From: Patagioenas fasciata
Lineage: Eukaryota > Chordata > Aves > Columbiformes > Columbidae
Assembly (NCBI RefSeq): GCF_037038585.1
Contig: NC_092541.1
Coordinates: 5,459,445-5,523,444 of the forward strand
Length of the DNA stretch: 64,000 nucleotides
Reading direction: 5' to 3'
Part shown: positions 54,717-64,000 of the stretch, piece by piece
Layout of the letters: each line of letters starts with the position of its first letter
How positions within the stretch are numbered: position 1 is the first letter of the stretch
Notes under the pieces: generated by a model
What the model saw: the letters and a program-made list of their open reading frames with translations, nothing else
Told to the model about the DNA's origin: nothing
Databases searched by the model: none
Translations under genes and position numbers: made by a program

Positions 54717-54798
54717 GCGTTCCTGCTCCAGCAGGGGGATTGGACTAGATGATCTTTTGAGGTCCCTTCCAATCCCAAACATACTGTGATACTGTGAT

Positions 54799-56810
54799 AT
54801 TCAATATTCTATGATTCCCTGTCCCTCCCTGTGATACCCTTCAATCGTGATGTCACAATATGCCACCCACTCTACTGCATCACTGTCATCACAAAGAAAA
54901 TCCTCATTCCAAAGGAGTTTATTGCAATTCAGATTCACTTTTTTTCAGAGAAAATAGGATAGTGCATGGCTATTGTCCTCTTCATTTCCAAGACTTCTTC
55001 ACTGAAAGAGAGATACTCTGCAGGCAGGGAATAGAAAAGAGGGACAGGAACCTTCGATCTTCTGCTCTAGAAGACCAATAATGGTCAAGAGAAATGAGAA
55101 CCCTCAAGGCTGTGTCAGCTGTTCTATAAGAGACTTCCATCTAGACTAGCAGATGCATGTACCTAGAAGACTCTATAGATTGCCTAGTTCTTGTAAGTGA
55201 CAGCTCTCTTGTACGTGGAGATGCTCCATACTGGGCCCCATTGCCTGGGCTCCATGGCACCATGCGGGGGGCTTGTATACCTGGGTTGAGGACCAGTACT
55301 TTTCCTCCCAGTATAACCACCAAGACTGGTGCTGTTTACTGCAGAGCTTGGTGGGGGGAGAGGTGTCCGATCATGAGACCACAGCCAAGCACTTTGGTGT
55401 GCCCATGGGGTTGCCAGGGCTGTGCAGGGTCTCTTGCAGGACAGCTCTCCAATGACCAGGGACTGCACTGCTGGGAAGACCCTGGCATGCAAGCCATCTG
55501 CCCAGTCACCCTCTGTGCAATCATAACAGGATAATGGCCAGAAAATGCCTCTTTGAACACTCAGTGCTGTTGTGGGGTTGTGGTGAACCTTATGGTCATT
55601 AGGTTCACAGCAAGAGGGGTCTCCATTACGTGGCCTGACTTGGACTCATATCACTCCTTACTTGGGAATTATCTCAGCCAAGTGTAAGGTGCTGCACATG
55701 GGAAAACATAATCCAAGCACAGGCTGGGACCTAGCTGGCTGGGGAGCAGCTCTGTGGAAAGGGACCTGGGGGTCCTGGTGGACAAGCAGCTCGATAGGAG
55801 TGAACAATGTCCTGCTGCAGCAAAGAAGGCCAACAGGATGCCCGGTTACATTAGCAAGGGCATCACCAGTGGAAACAAAGAAGTCATTCTCTATGCTCTA
55901 CTCAGAGCTTGTCAGGACAAATCTCAAATATTGTGTTCAATTTTCACCACTATTATACAAGAAAAAAGATGTGGACAGACTAGAAATACTCCAGAGAAGG
56001 CTCACAAAGATGATCAATGGAAAAAGAATCTGCAGCATAAGGAAAGGCTGAGAGAACTGGGGTTGTTCAGATTGGGGAAGCATAGGGGAGACCTCAGCAC
56101 TATGCTCCAGGATTTAATGGGAGCCTAGACAGAAAATGGAGACTCCCTTTTTGCCAGCAGTCACATGAAAAACATGAGGGGCAATAGGTACAAACTATTG
56201 CTGGGAGGTATCCGATTGAACACCAGAGCAAAATTATTCAGGATGACAACAAGGACACGCTGGATTAACCTCCCCAGGGAAGTGGTGGATTCTGAAACAT
56301 TGGAAACGTACAACATGCAGTTAAACAATGTACTGGACAATTTTACCTAGCCTTCCTTTTGAAAAGAAAGGTTGGTCCAGGTCATCCTTGTGGTCCCTTT
56401 TATTCTGGTATTGTATGATCAAGATGCACACCCATGTCTGGATCTGGGCACTGCAATGTGCTGAAGGAATGCATGAGGTTCCTCTGTTTCACCTGGCTGT
56501 GCCCATGTGTGTTGATCATGCACACCAGATCAGGTAATGGAGGGGAACAAATGACAGAGATGAGTGTGTGGATTGTCCCCAGGAACTGCTGTTTTGCAGC
56601 CCCACTCCTGCCACACTCTGGAACCCTTTACTCACTTAAGACCATTGCCTGTAGCATAGCCATGAATGTCTTGTTCAGCTCCAAAGGAAAGACCATAAAA
56701 CAATCCACTGCAGGGAGTCCAACCCTCCCCTTCCTCCAAGTTTTCCCTGAGTAGACTGGAACAGTTGCCTCAGAACAAAGGAGGACTCAGAGGCCCAGAC
56801 TGGGATGCAG
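54799..56810. other. Tail interval between CR1-B and gene 10
   Basis: No gene is seen. It includes the rest of the split 200-bp duplication (to about 54959), the block shared with 39100-39590, and a CR1 fragment at 55660-56420. Confidence 0.66.
55660..56420 (+). mobile_element. CR1 ORF2 C-terminal and 3'UTR fragment
   Basis: Same insertion as at 39595. Broken pieces read DLGVLVDKQLDRSEQ and LRELGLFRLGKHRGDLS, with NLPREVVDSETLETYN further on matching the [16 protein letters not shown] of intact CR1. Confidence 0.82.
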
Positions 56811-56816
56811 TTTAAT
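56811..56816 (-). terminator. Gene 10 poly(A) signal ATTAAA
   Basis: It reads TTTAAT on the plus strand, 294 bp past the stop codon. Seven bases directly 3' of it (CACAAGT in the relatives) are missing, without loss of the hexamer. Confidence 0.78.
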
Positions 56817-57109
56817 GAGATTCAAGAAGAAAAGAAGGTGGCTCAGAGGGAGCACCATGGACAGCCATAAGATTGCAGTGAAACTCCTGAGGAGTGTCAG
56901 TCTGCCTGCCTGGCAGAGGGAGGGACCAAAACAGGTCCATGCCACACTGTCCTTGGGAGACAGAATCCACAAAAGCAAGAGAGAAAGACATGAGTCGAAG
57001 AAGGACACAAGAGTTCAAAGCTCTGAATGCAATGCTGTGAAGCTCGCTCTCCTTTCAAGGACCATGTTCCAAGGTCTTGAGTTCTTGCCCAAGGACGTTG
57101 CCAGCATCT

Positions 57110-57415
57110 TTAGCAGGGTCGGCATCTGCTGCCACAGTAGCGGCTGGTAATGCAGGAGAGGTCAAAGCCCCCAGAGTTGATGGGCACTCCCTCACAGCTG
57201 AGGATGCTGCCAACAGCAGCAGAGGTGGAGGAGCCCACAACGGTGTTCTGAGGGAAGGAGCTAAGGATGGGGCCAGGCAGGGTCACCACCACGGAGGAGG
57301 GCTCAATGACAATGGTGGAGCTCTGGCACTGCCTGCAACAGGGCTCATTGCAGCTGTTGGCCAGCGGGGTCGGACCACAGGGCTGGCAGGGCACGCATGG
57401 GTTGCAGCAAGACAT
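57110..57415 (-). CDS. Feather beta-keratin gene 10, coding exon (14-Cys type)
   Basis: The frame encodes 101 residues with 14 cysteines and Val8. The core reads [11 protein letters not shown], differing from gene 8 by Val-to-Ile and Pro-to-Ser. Exon 2 starts at 57436 and the intron is 57437-57725 (289 bp). The head-to-head interval to gene 11 is only 2.8 kb, because the middle of the region present between genes 8 and 9 is missing (junction near 59195). The two promoters are thus closer than in the other right-hand divergent pairs. Confidence 0.96.
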   Translation of the reverse strand: MSCCNPCVPCQPCGPTPLANSCNEPCCRQCQSSTIVIEPSSVVVTLPGPILSSFPQNTVVGSSTSAAVGSILSCEGVPINSGGFDLSCITSRYCGSRCRPC

Positions 57416-57725
57416 GTCTCTGGGACAGAGGCTCACCTGAGAAGACAGGATGAAACAGAGCATGACATGCACCTGAGAAGCAGCACTGCACCCAAAAACA
57501 GAGGACACAAGGCACTTCTTGGCCCAGCATACACTGCCCATCTCAAATCCCAGGAGCCACCTCCACTAAGTCCCTGCCTCTCTCAGCGGAAGACCTTCTC
57601 TCCCCTTCCCTCTCCCATGAGAAGCAGCTCTCACCCCAGGGCAAGGACAGACCCTATCAGCTGAGACACACATTGAAAAAAGACCCCAGATTCTGAAGCA
57701 GGAGGACAAGAGGCTTCACACTCAC

Positions 57726-57887
57726 CTGACTCCCAAGGAGAATGAAGGAAGAGAAGTAGATGAGAAAGCAGGGAGTTGGGCGGTCATTTATAGGAGTCCT
57801 GCACTGCCTCAGGCTCAGGCACCCTTTGTGGAAACAATAATTTTCTGACAAGCTCATGATGAATGTAAAACACATAGGCTAATGGCA
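57726..57887 (-). promoter_or_regulatory. Gene 10 core promoter and noncoding exon 1
   Basis: TATAAAT on the minus strand is at 57786-57792, with GCCTGAGGC and ACAAAG upstream. Exon 1 ends at 57726 with GTCAG before GTGAGT. Confidence 0.83.
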
Positions 57888-60519
57888 AGGGCTGTGGCCT
57901 GATTTCGTGCACTGCCGCCTTTTCATTTCCTGTTTTCTGCCATGTGCTTTCCCATACGAAGACTTTTTCTGTAAGTGCCAGGATAAAAGGCCTGAGGATT
58001 TCCAGGGTAGACAGACGTCAGCGCAGGCAGAAGATTCAGTCTAATCGCTGGTGGCATCCTGTGCAGGTAGGTGATTTTCACCTGGGTCATTACTGTGGGC
58101 TCCTTTGTGGCAAAGTTGTCCGGAAAAGGGCAACGCTGTAATCTTTCCCATCCGCTGACCAAGGACTGACATTTGGGACAACATGCCATATCCTTTTCTC
58201 TTGTTTCCTCCACCTCTCTGATGGTCGCTCATTGTTGGACTCAGGTGGGCTTCTGCTAGGAGTGTCTGATACTATTACGACACTAACAGTGCTCTCAGGA
58301 TGATTTTGTTGGGCTCCTTTGCCTCATGTCCTCTCCTTACACTCTCTGCAGGTCCTCAGGAAATGCCAGGAGATTGTTTGAGGCCTGGTTTTCTATTTGG
58401 AACTTGAATCCTTTTCTAGCACAGTGGTCCCCAGGATCTCCTCAACAAAGTCCACACTTGCTGATGGCTTTCCGGCTTTCTGTGAGCATACAGATTGTTG
58501 CATGGTTTGATGCAGACCTGCACGAGCACACTTGTGTCCCTCTGTACCTCTGTGACCCTCATCATGAAGACACGTGCATGTCGTAGCAGGGGACTCCTCC
58601 CTGGTGTGTCCAAGAGCACCGTAGAGGAGCAGGTTGCCTTTCCCAAAAGGAGCCCATCTGAAGCTGAATGGTGATGCTTTTGTCCTGGCAGAGAGGTTCT
58701 CAGAGAGCTGAAATGCAATCTCTGCCTCCTACACCCTCCTGTTATTAATTTAAGAACAGGGAGAAAGTCCAAGAAACCCTAGCTACCAGTGCAGGACATT
58801 GTCCCTGGGGTGATACTCTGCTGGTGCAGTGTTGCTGGTGGCTGGGGTGGGACACAGGTTCCTCATGTCCATGACAATGCTATATGTATTTCTGCAGCTG
58901 GTCAGCCTGGTGCTGAGTGAGGCAGTGGCTGACAATTTTCATCAAATGTGTATTAGACTGGGATCCAGGTGTAGCTCTGCTGTGACATGGAGGACCAAAT
59001 CTCTGCGTGCATTAGGGAGAGCCCAACAGTTTTCAGTCAAACTCCTTTGCTTTTCAAGCACCAGGGCTTCCACGTCCCCATAAAAGAACTGAGTCTGAGG
59101 GCCCAGCAGGTGTGTCTGAGAATGCAGGGACGTGTGTAGTAGGGAAAACCACAGACACTCTGATGGTTTTCACAAGTAGGTTAGTCAAAGTCAGAGACAG
59201 CGTTGGTGTTCTTTACTGATGTCCTTGCCTACAACGCCTCATGTTCACCATCTTCCTCCTCTCAGCCTCCCCAGGCTCCCATTCTTTTTCCTATAGCTCC
59301 TGGTTATGGGCAAGCCTCATTCACAGAGCCAGGTGAATCCTGTAACATCAAAGCATTTACAAGAGTCAGATGCAAAGACCCTGGGAAACAGCTCAGCTCT
59401 TTGAAGCTGCCTGGAGCCAAGATAAAATGAGTTGTCCAGGGTTGGGCTTTCTCCTCACTGAGACCAGAGTGCTGTGGCACTGTCCCTGACCTCTTAGATG
59501 AGGGGTTGAGACTGTGTCAATGCCTGGTACTGACACACAGTGGTGCCAAGGCGGGACTCAGAATGGTCAGGCACAACTATGTACACACACACACACATGC
59601 ACTAAACACGTATCCAACATGCTCACGTGTGCAACAGGAATCTCAGAGATGCACAGACATAAGCAAATATGCACGAGGCCAGAGACATGCAACGAATTCT
59701 ACAGGAAAATAGAAACACAGTCTCACCAGCGGCACACAGGTGTGTGCACAGCTAGGCAGACAAGCACAGAGATGTGCATGTAGGGAATCAGACTGGCACA
59801 CAGTCACGCTAACAGGCACAGTCTTACAGATGAGCACATAGAAATGGACGTCACTGAAGACCTGCCAGGGACGTCCCCTCCAGAGCACGGACGGGGCACT
59901 CTAAGCAGGACAAATGCGCTGGCAGCATTGCTTCAGGAGTCTCAGGGATCCATGGAGCGCCCAGAGAGAGGAGGAGGCCAAATAGGTTGCAATTTCCTCC
60001 TGAGGGCAGCTTAGAGTGAAAGAGAGATAAAAACATGAAGTGCAGCCCACACTCCTAGGAATATGAGAGCCAGAGACTGGTGCAAGGAGACAAGGAAGAA
60101 TGACAGAGGGTAGTGCACAGAGTCACAGGAGTCTTTGGGGACAAGTCAAGGATTGCAGTGCTGGGAGCAGCTGGGGCCCTTGCTGTCAGCAAGATCATAC
60201 AAAAGAACCCAGCAGAGATCCCCAGGATGACACCACCTGCCTCCACTGGAGCCTCCAGCTCTTAGTCCCTGTCTTCTGAACACAATGATTCATCCTCGCC
60301 CCGGAAATCCTGGGATTTCTCATCCAGCCTTCTAAAGAAGCATCTGTGACAGAATGGACACGAACTAAAAAGAAATACATGCCAACATGTGTCCAACCCA
60401 GAAGTCCTCAGACCTCTAATCCCGGCACTTAAAGAGAAAGCCTTCATATAGGAAAATATGTGGCAGATGCCAGGAAATGGAAAGGCAGCAGTGCAGGAAT
60501 CCAGGACACAGTCCATACC
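57888..60519. other. Shortened head-to-head interval between genes 10 and 11
   Basis: No gene is seen. 57888-59194 is class B upstream DNA as before gene 8. At about 59195 it jumps straight to class A upstream DNA corresponding to 34720 and 46120, leaving out the LTR-like and CR1 fragments found between genes 6/7 and 8/9. The CA-rich stretch is at about 59575-59780. Confidence 0.68.
60304..60319 (+). promoter_or_regulatory. 16-bp palindrome upstream of gene 11
   Basis: GAAATCCTGGGATTTC, 307 bp before the TATA box. Confidence 0.5.
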
Positions 60520-60677
60520 ATTAGCTGGTGTGTTTTGCATTCACCATGAACTTGTCAGAAAATTATTACTTCCACAAAGGGTGCCTGAGCCTGAGACAGT
60601 GCAGGACTCCTATAAAAATCAGCCCAGTACCCTGCTCTCTCATCCACTTCTTTCGCCTCCTTCTCCTTGGGAATCAG
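60520..60677 (+). promoter_or_regulatory. Gene 11 core promoter and noncoding exon 1
   Basis: The TATA box is at 60611-60617 and ACAAAG is intact. The AP-2-like GCCTGAGGC of other copies reads GCCTGAGAC here. Exon 1 ends at 60677 with AATCAG before GTGAGT. The intron is 60678-60965 (288 bp). Confidence 0.83.
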
Positions 60678-60986
60678 GTGAGTGTGAGGTCTCTTCTTCA
60701 CGTGCTTCTGGATCAGGTGTCTTTCCTCAATGTGTGTGCCATCTGAAAGGGTCTGTCCTGATGGGAGCTTTTTCCCGTGGGAGAGGGAAGTGGAGGAAAG
60801 GTCTTCTGAAGAGAGAGTTTGGGGCTTAGTGGAGGTGGTTTCTGGGACTTGAGGTGGGCAGCGTATGCTGGGCCAGGTGCTGCCTTGGCTCCAAGGTGTT
60901 TTGGTGCAGTGTTGCTTGTCAAGAGCAACGCCTCATGCTCTATTTCCTTCTGCCCTCTCTCTCAGGTGAACCTTTAGCCAAGAGAC

Positions 60987-61292
60987 ATGTCCTGTTGCAA
61001 CCCATGTCTGCCCTGCCAGCCCTGTGGCCCGACCCCGCTGGCCAACAGCTGCAATGAGCCCTGTTGCAGGCAATGCCAGAGCTCCACCGTTGTCATTGAG
61101 CCCTCCCCCGTGGTGGTGACCCTGCCTGGCCCCATCCTCAGCTCCTTCCCTCAGAACACTGTTGTGGGCTCCTCCACCTCTGCTGCTGTTGGCAGCATCC
61201 TCAGCTGTGAGGGAGTGCCCATCAACTCTGGGGGCTTTGACCTCTCCTGCATTACCAGCCGCTACTGTGGCAGCAGATGTCGCCCCTGCTAA
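60987..61292 (+). CDS. Feather beta-keratin gene 11, coding exon (14-Cys type)
   Basis: The frame encodes 101 residues with 14 cysteines and Leu8. It differs from gene 7 by one residue (EPSPVVV in place of EPSSVVV). It has the same in-frame TAG 15 bp before the ATG, so the start is firm. The coding exon is intact, but the 3'UTR is cut at about 61507: relative to gene 7 about 2.1 kb is missing (the equivalent of 37032-39177), including the ATTAAA signal. I find no exact AATAAA or ATTAAA on the plus strand from the stop to the window end. Together with the altered AP-2-like site, this suggests a gene with weakened expression despite an intact protein. Confidence 0.94.
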   Translation: MSCCNPCLPCQPCGPTPLANSCNEPCCRQCQSSTVVIEPSPVVVTLPGPILSSFPQNTVVGSSTSAAVGSILSCEGVPINSGGFDLSCITSRYCGSRCRPC

Positions 61293-63093
61293 AGCTGCTG
61301 ACAACTACTTTGGGCAAGAACCTCTCAAGACCTTAGAACATGGTCCTTGAAAGGAGAGAGAGCTTCACAGCATTACATTCAGAGCTTTGAACCATTGTTT
61401 CCTTCTTCCACTTGTACCTCTGTTTTTTTCCTTTGCTGATTCTGTCTCCAAGGCCAGCCTAGCAGTGACCTGTTTCTCTCTCACTCTTGAGGAGTTTCGC
61501 CACATCCCCATTGCAAAGCAGGTCCATGGCACCATGTCAGGGGGGCTTGTATACCTGCATTGAGGACCAGAAATTTTCCTCCCAGTATAACGGCCAAGAC
61601 TGGTGCTGTTTACTGCAGAGCTTGGTGAGGGAGAGGTGTCCGATCATGAGACCACAGCCAAGCACTTTGGTGTGCCCATGGGGTTGCCAGGGCTGTGCAG
61701 GGTCTCTTGCAAGACAGCTCTCCAACGACCAGGGACTGCACTGCTGGGAAGACCCTGGCATGCAAGCCATCTGCCCAGTCACCCTCTGTGCAATCATAAC
61801 AGGATAATGGCCAGAAAATTCCTCTTTGAACACTCCGTGGTGTCGTGGGGTTGCAGTGAACCTTAGGGTCATTAGGTTCACAGCAAGAGGGGTCTCCATT
61901 ACGTGGCCTGACTTGGACTCATATCACTCCTTACTTGGGAATTATCTCAGCCAAGTGTAAGGTGCTGCACATGGGAAAACATAATCCAAGCACAGGCTGG
62001 GACCTAGCTGGCTGGGGAGCAGCTCTGTGGAAAGGGGGGACCTGGGGGTCCTGGTGGACAAGCAGCTCGATAGGAGTGAACAATGTCCTGCTGCAGCAAA
62101 GAAGGCCAACAGGATGCCCGGTTGCATTAGCAAGGGCATCACCAGGGGAGACAAAAGAAGTAATTATCACACTCTACTCAGAGCTTGTCAGGACAAATCT
62201 CAAATATTGTGTTCAATTTTGATCACTACTATACAAAAAAAGAGATGTGGACAGACTAGAAATACTCCAGAGAAGGCTCACAAAGATGATCAATGGAATA
62301 AGAATCTGCAGCATAAGGAAAGGCTGAGAGAACTGGGGTTGTTCAGATTGGGGAAGCATAGGGGAGACCTCAGCACTATGCTCCAGGATTTAATGGGAGC
62401 CTAGACAGAAAATGGAGACTCTCTTTTTGCCAGCAGTCACATGAAAAAGATGAGGGGCAATAGGTACAAACTACTGCTGGGAGGTATCTGACTGAACACC
62501 AGAGCAAAATTATTCAGGATGACAACAAGGACACGCTGGATTAATCTCCCCAGGGAAGTGGTGGATTCAGAAACATTGGACACGTACAACATGCAGTTAA
62601 ACAATGTGCTGGACAATTTTACCTAGCCTGCACTTTTGAAAAGAAAGGTTGGTCCAGGTCATCCTTGTGGTCCCTTTTATTCTGGTATTGTATGATCAAG
62701 ATGCAGACCCATGTCTGGATCTGGGCACTGCAATGAGCTGAAGGACTGCATGAGGTTCCTCTGTTTCACCTGGCTGTGCCCATGTGTGTTGATCATGCAC
62801 ACCAGATCAGGTAATGGAGGGGAACGAATGACAGAGATGAGTGTGTGGATTGTCCCCAGGAACTGCTGTTTTGCAGCCCCACTCCTGCCACACTCTGGAA
62901 CCCTTTACTCACTTAAGACCATTGCGTGTAGCATGGCCATGAATGTCTTGTTCAGCTCCAAAGGAAAGACCATAAAACAATCCACTGCAGGGAGTCCAAC
63001 CCTCCCCTTCCTCCAAGTTTTCCTTGAGCAGACTGGAACAGTTGCCTCAGAACAAAGGAGGACTCAGAGGCATAGACTGGGATGCAGCACAAG
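61293..63093. other. Shortened tail-to-tail interval between genes 11 and 12
   Basis: No gene is seen. After the 3'UTR stub (to about 61507) it continues with the block equivalent to 39178-39590 and a CR1 fragment at 61930-62700, then the gene 12 3'UTR region. Confidence 0.68.
61930..62700 (+). mobile_element. CR1 ORF2 C-terminal and 3'UTR fragment
   Basis: Nearly identical to 39595-40370, including the reading-frame breaks. It was duplicated with the gene pair rather than inserted again. Confidence 0.82.
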
Positions 63094-63099
63094 TTTAAT
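63094..63099 (-). terminator. Gene 12 poly(A) signal ATTAAA
   Basis: It reads TTTAAT on the plus strand, 294 bp past the stop codon. Confidence 0.8.
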
Positions 63100-63392
63100 G
63101 AGATTCAAGAAGAAAAGGAGGTGGCTCAGAGGGAGCACCATGGACAGCTGTAAGATTGCAGTGAAACTCCTGCGGAGTGTCAGTCTGCCTGCCCGGCAGA
63201 GGGAGGGACAAAAACAGGTCCCTGCCACACTGTCCTTGGGAGACAGAATCCACAAAAGCAAGAGAGAAAGACATGAGTCGAAGAAGGACACAAGAGTTCA
63301 AAGCTCTGAATGCAATGCTGTGAAGCTCGCTCTCCTTTCAAGGACCATGTTCCAAGGTCTTGAGTTCTTGCCCAAGGACGTTGCCAGCATCT

Positions 63393-63698
63393 TTAGCAGG
63401 GTCGGCATCTGCTGCCACAGTAGCGGCTGGTAATGCAGGAGAGGTCAAAGCCCCCAGAGTTGATGGGCACTCCCTCACAGCTGAGGATGCTGCCAACAGC
63501 AGCAGAGGTGGAGGAGCCCACAACGGTGTTCTGAGGGAAGGAGCTAAGGATGGGGCCGGGCAGGGTCACCACCACGGGGGAGGGCTCAATGACAACGGTG
63601 GAGCTCTGGCACTGCCTGCAACAGGGCTCATTGCAGCTGTTGGCCAGTGGGGTTGGGCCACAGGGCTGGCAGGGCACGCATGGGTTACAGCAAGACAT
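63393..63698 (-). CDS. Feather beta-keratin gene 12, coding exon (14-Cys type)
   Basis: The frame encodes 101 residues with 14 cysteines, identical in protein to gene 8. Exon 2 starts at 63719 after the CAG acceptor. The intron runs from 63720 past the window end. The last bases visible (GACAAGAGGCTTC) stand just before the position of the donor in genes 8 and 10, so exon 1 and the promoter lie immediately outside the window. Without them the class of promoter cannot be checked, though by position it should be class B. Confidence 0.95.
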   Translation of the reverse strand: MSCCNPCVPCQPCGPTPLANSCNEPCCRQCQSSTVVIEPSPVVVTLPGPILSSFPQNTVVGSSTSAAVGSILSCEGVPINSGGFDLSCITSRYCGSRCRPC

Positions 63699-63719
63699 GT
63701 CTCTGGGACAGAGGCTCAC

Positions 63720-64000
63720 CTGAGAAGACAGGAAGAAAGAGAGCATGACATGCACCTGAGAAGCAGCACTGCACCCAAAAACAGAGGACACAAGGCACTT
63801 CTTGGCCCAGCATACGCTGCCCATCTCAAATCCCAGGAGCCACCTCCACTAAGTCCCTGCCTCTCTCAGCGGAAGACCTTCTCTCCCCTTCCCTCTCCCA
63901 TGAGAAGCAGCTCTCACCCCAGGGCAAGGACAGACCCTATCAGCTGAGACACACATTGAAAAAAGACCCCAGATTCTGAAGGAGAAGGACAAGAGGCTTC
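63720..64000 (-). other. Partial intron of gene 12
   Basis: It matches the introns of genes 8 and 10 nearly base for base up to the window edge, with slight differences near 63730-63745 and 63980. Confidence 0.85.

Larger units (their letters stand above)
50331..54798 (+). mobile_element. Full-length CR1 LINE (CR1-B)
   Basis: About 4.47 kb, with a single 5'UTR monomer, ORF1, overlapping ORF2, and a 3'UTR ending in two ACTGTGAT octamers. No target-site duplication is evident, and three bases (AGT) are shared between target and element 5' end. It is inserted in the second copy of a 200-bp tandem duplication. ORF1 and ORF2 are open, yet ORF2 lacks a conserved endonuclease aspartate. Confidence 0.95.

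Overview
The window looks like avian nuclear DNA. It holds a cluster of feather beta-keratin (corneous beta-protein) genes set among CR1 LINEs, both hallmarks of bird genomes. I see no bacterial-style operon, CRISPR array, tRNA or rRNA. The species cannot be told from the sequence alone.

Twelve feather-keratin genes are present, numbered 1 to 12 from left to right, and all twelve coding exons are uninterrupted. Each has the standard two-exon plan: a TATA box, a short noncoding exon 1 ending ATCAG or GTCAG before GTGAGT, an intron of 263-313 bp, and exon 2, which starts 21 bp before the ATG and carries the whole 97-101 aa reading frame. Eleven use ATTAAA as poly(A) signal, and gene 11 has lost it. 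Strand alternates without exception (+ - + - + - + - + - + -), so tail-to-tail pairs alternate with head-to-head promoter intervals. Two gene remnants remain: a 3'UTR without a gene at 26.4-26.7 kb and a promoter plus exon 1 without a gene at 32.9-33.7 kb. Scars near 16.8-17.4 kb suggest further losses.

Layout. 1-16.6 kb is a large inverted repeat: arms 1-5561 and 11059-16620 are about 99.5% identical by eye, around a 5.5 kb spacer. The arms carry genes 1/4 and 2/3 as mirror pairs with identical proteins. The spacer holds a head-to-head promoter interval with an odd block rich in hairpins and CACGTG at 6.3-7.1 kb. 16.6-18.2 kb is scrambled remnant sequence. Genes 5 and 6 (18.2-29.6 kb) flank a full-length CR1 (CR1-A, minus). 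Genes 7/8 (36.0-41.8 kb), 9/10 (47.4-57.9 kb, containing a second full-length CR1, CR1-B, plus) and 11/12 (60.5 kb to the end) are repeats of one tail-to-tail pair. Older CR1 fragments fill much of the intergenic DNA.

The genes probably act together as a dosage cluster for structural protein of feather barbs, barbules or rachis. Genes 1-6 encode 11-12 cysteines and genes 7-12 encode 14, which suggests two cross-linking grades. Plus-strand genes 3, 5, 7, 9 and 11 share a distal promoter class with a 16-bp palindrome about 306 bp before the TATA box. Genes 1, 2, 4, 6, 8 and 10 share a second upstream class. All are joined by a common proximal promoter in which a TCF/LEF-like ACAAAG, an AP-2-like GCCTGAGGC and the TATA box keep constant spacing where I measured it.
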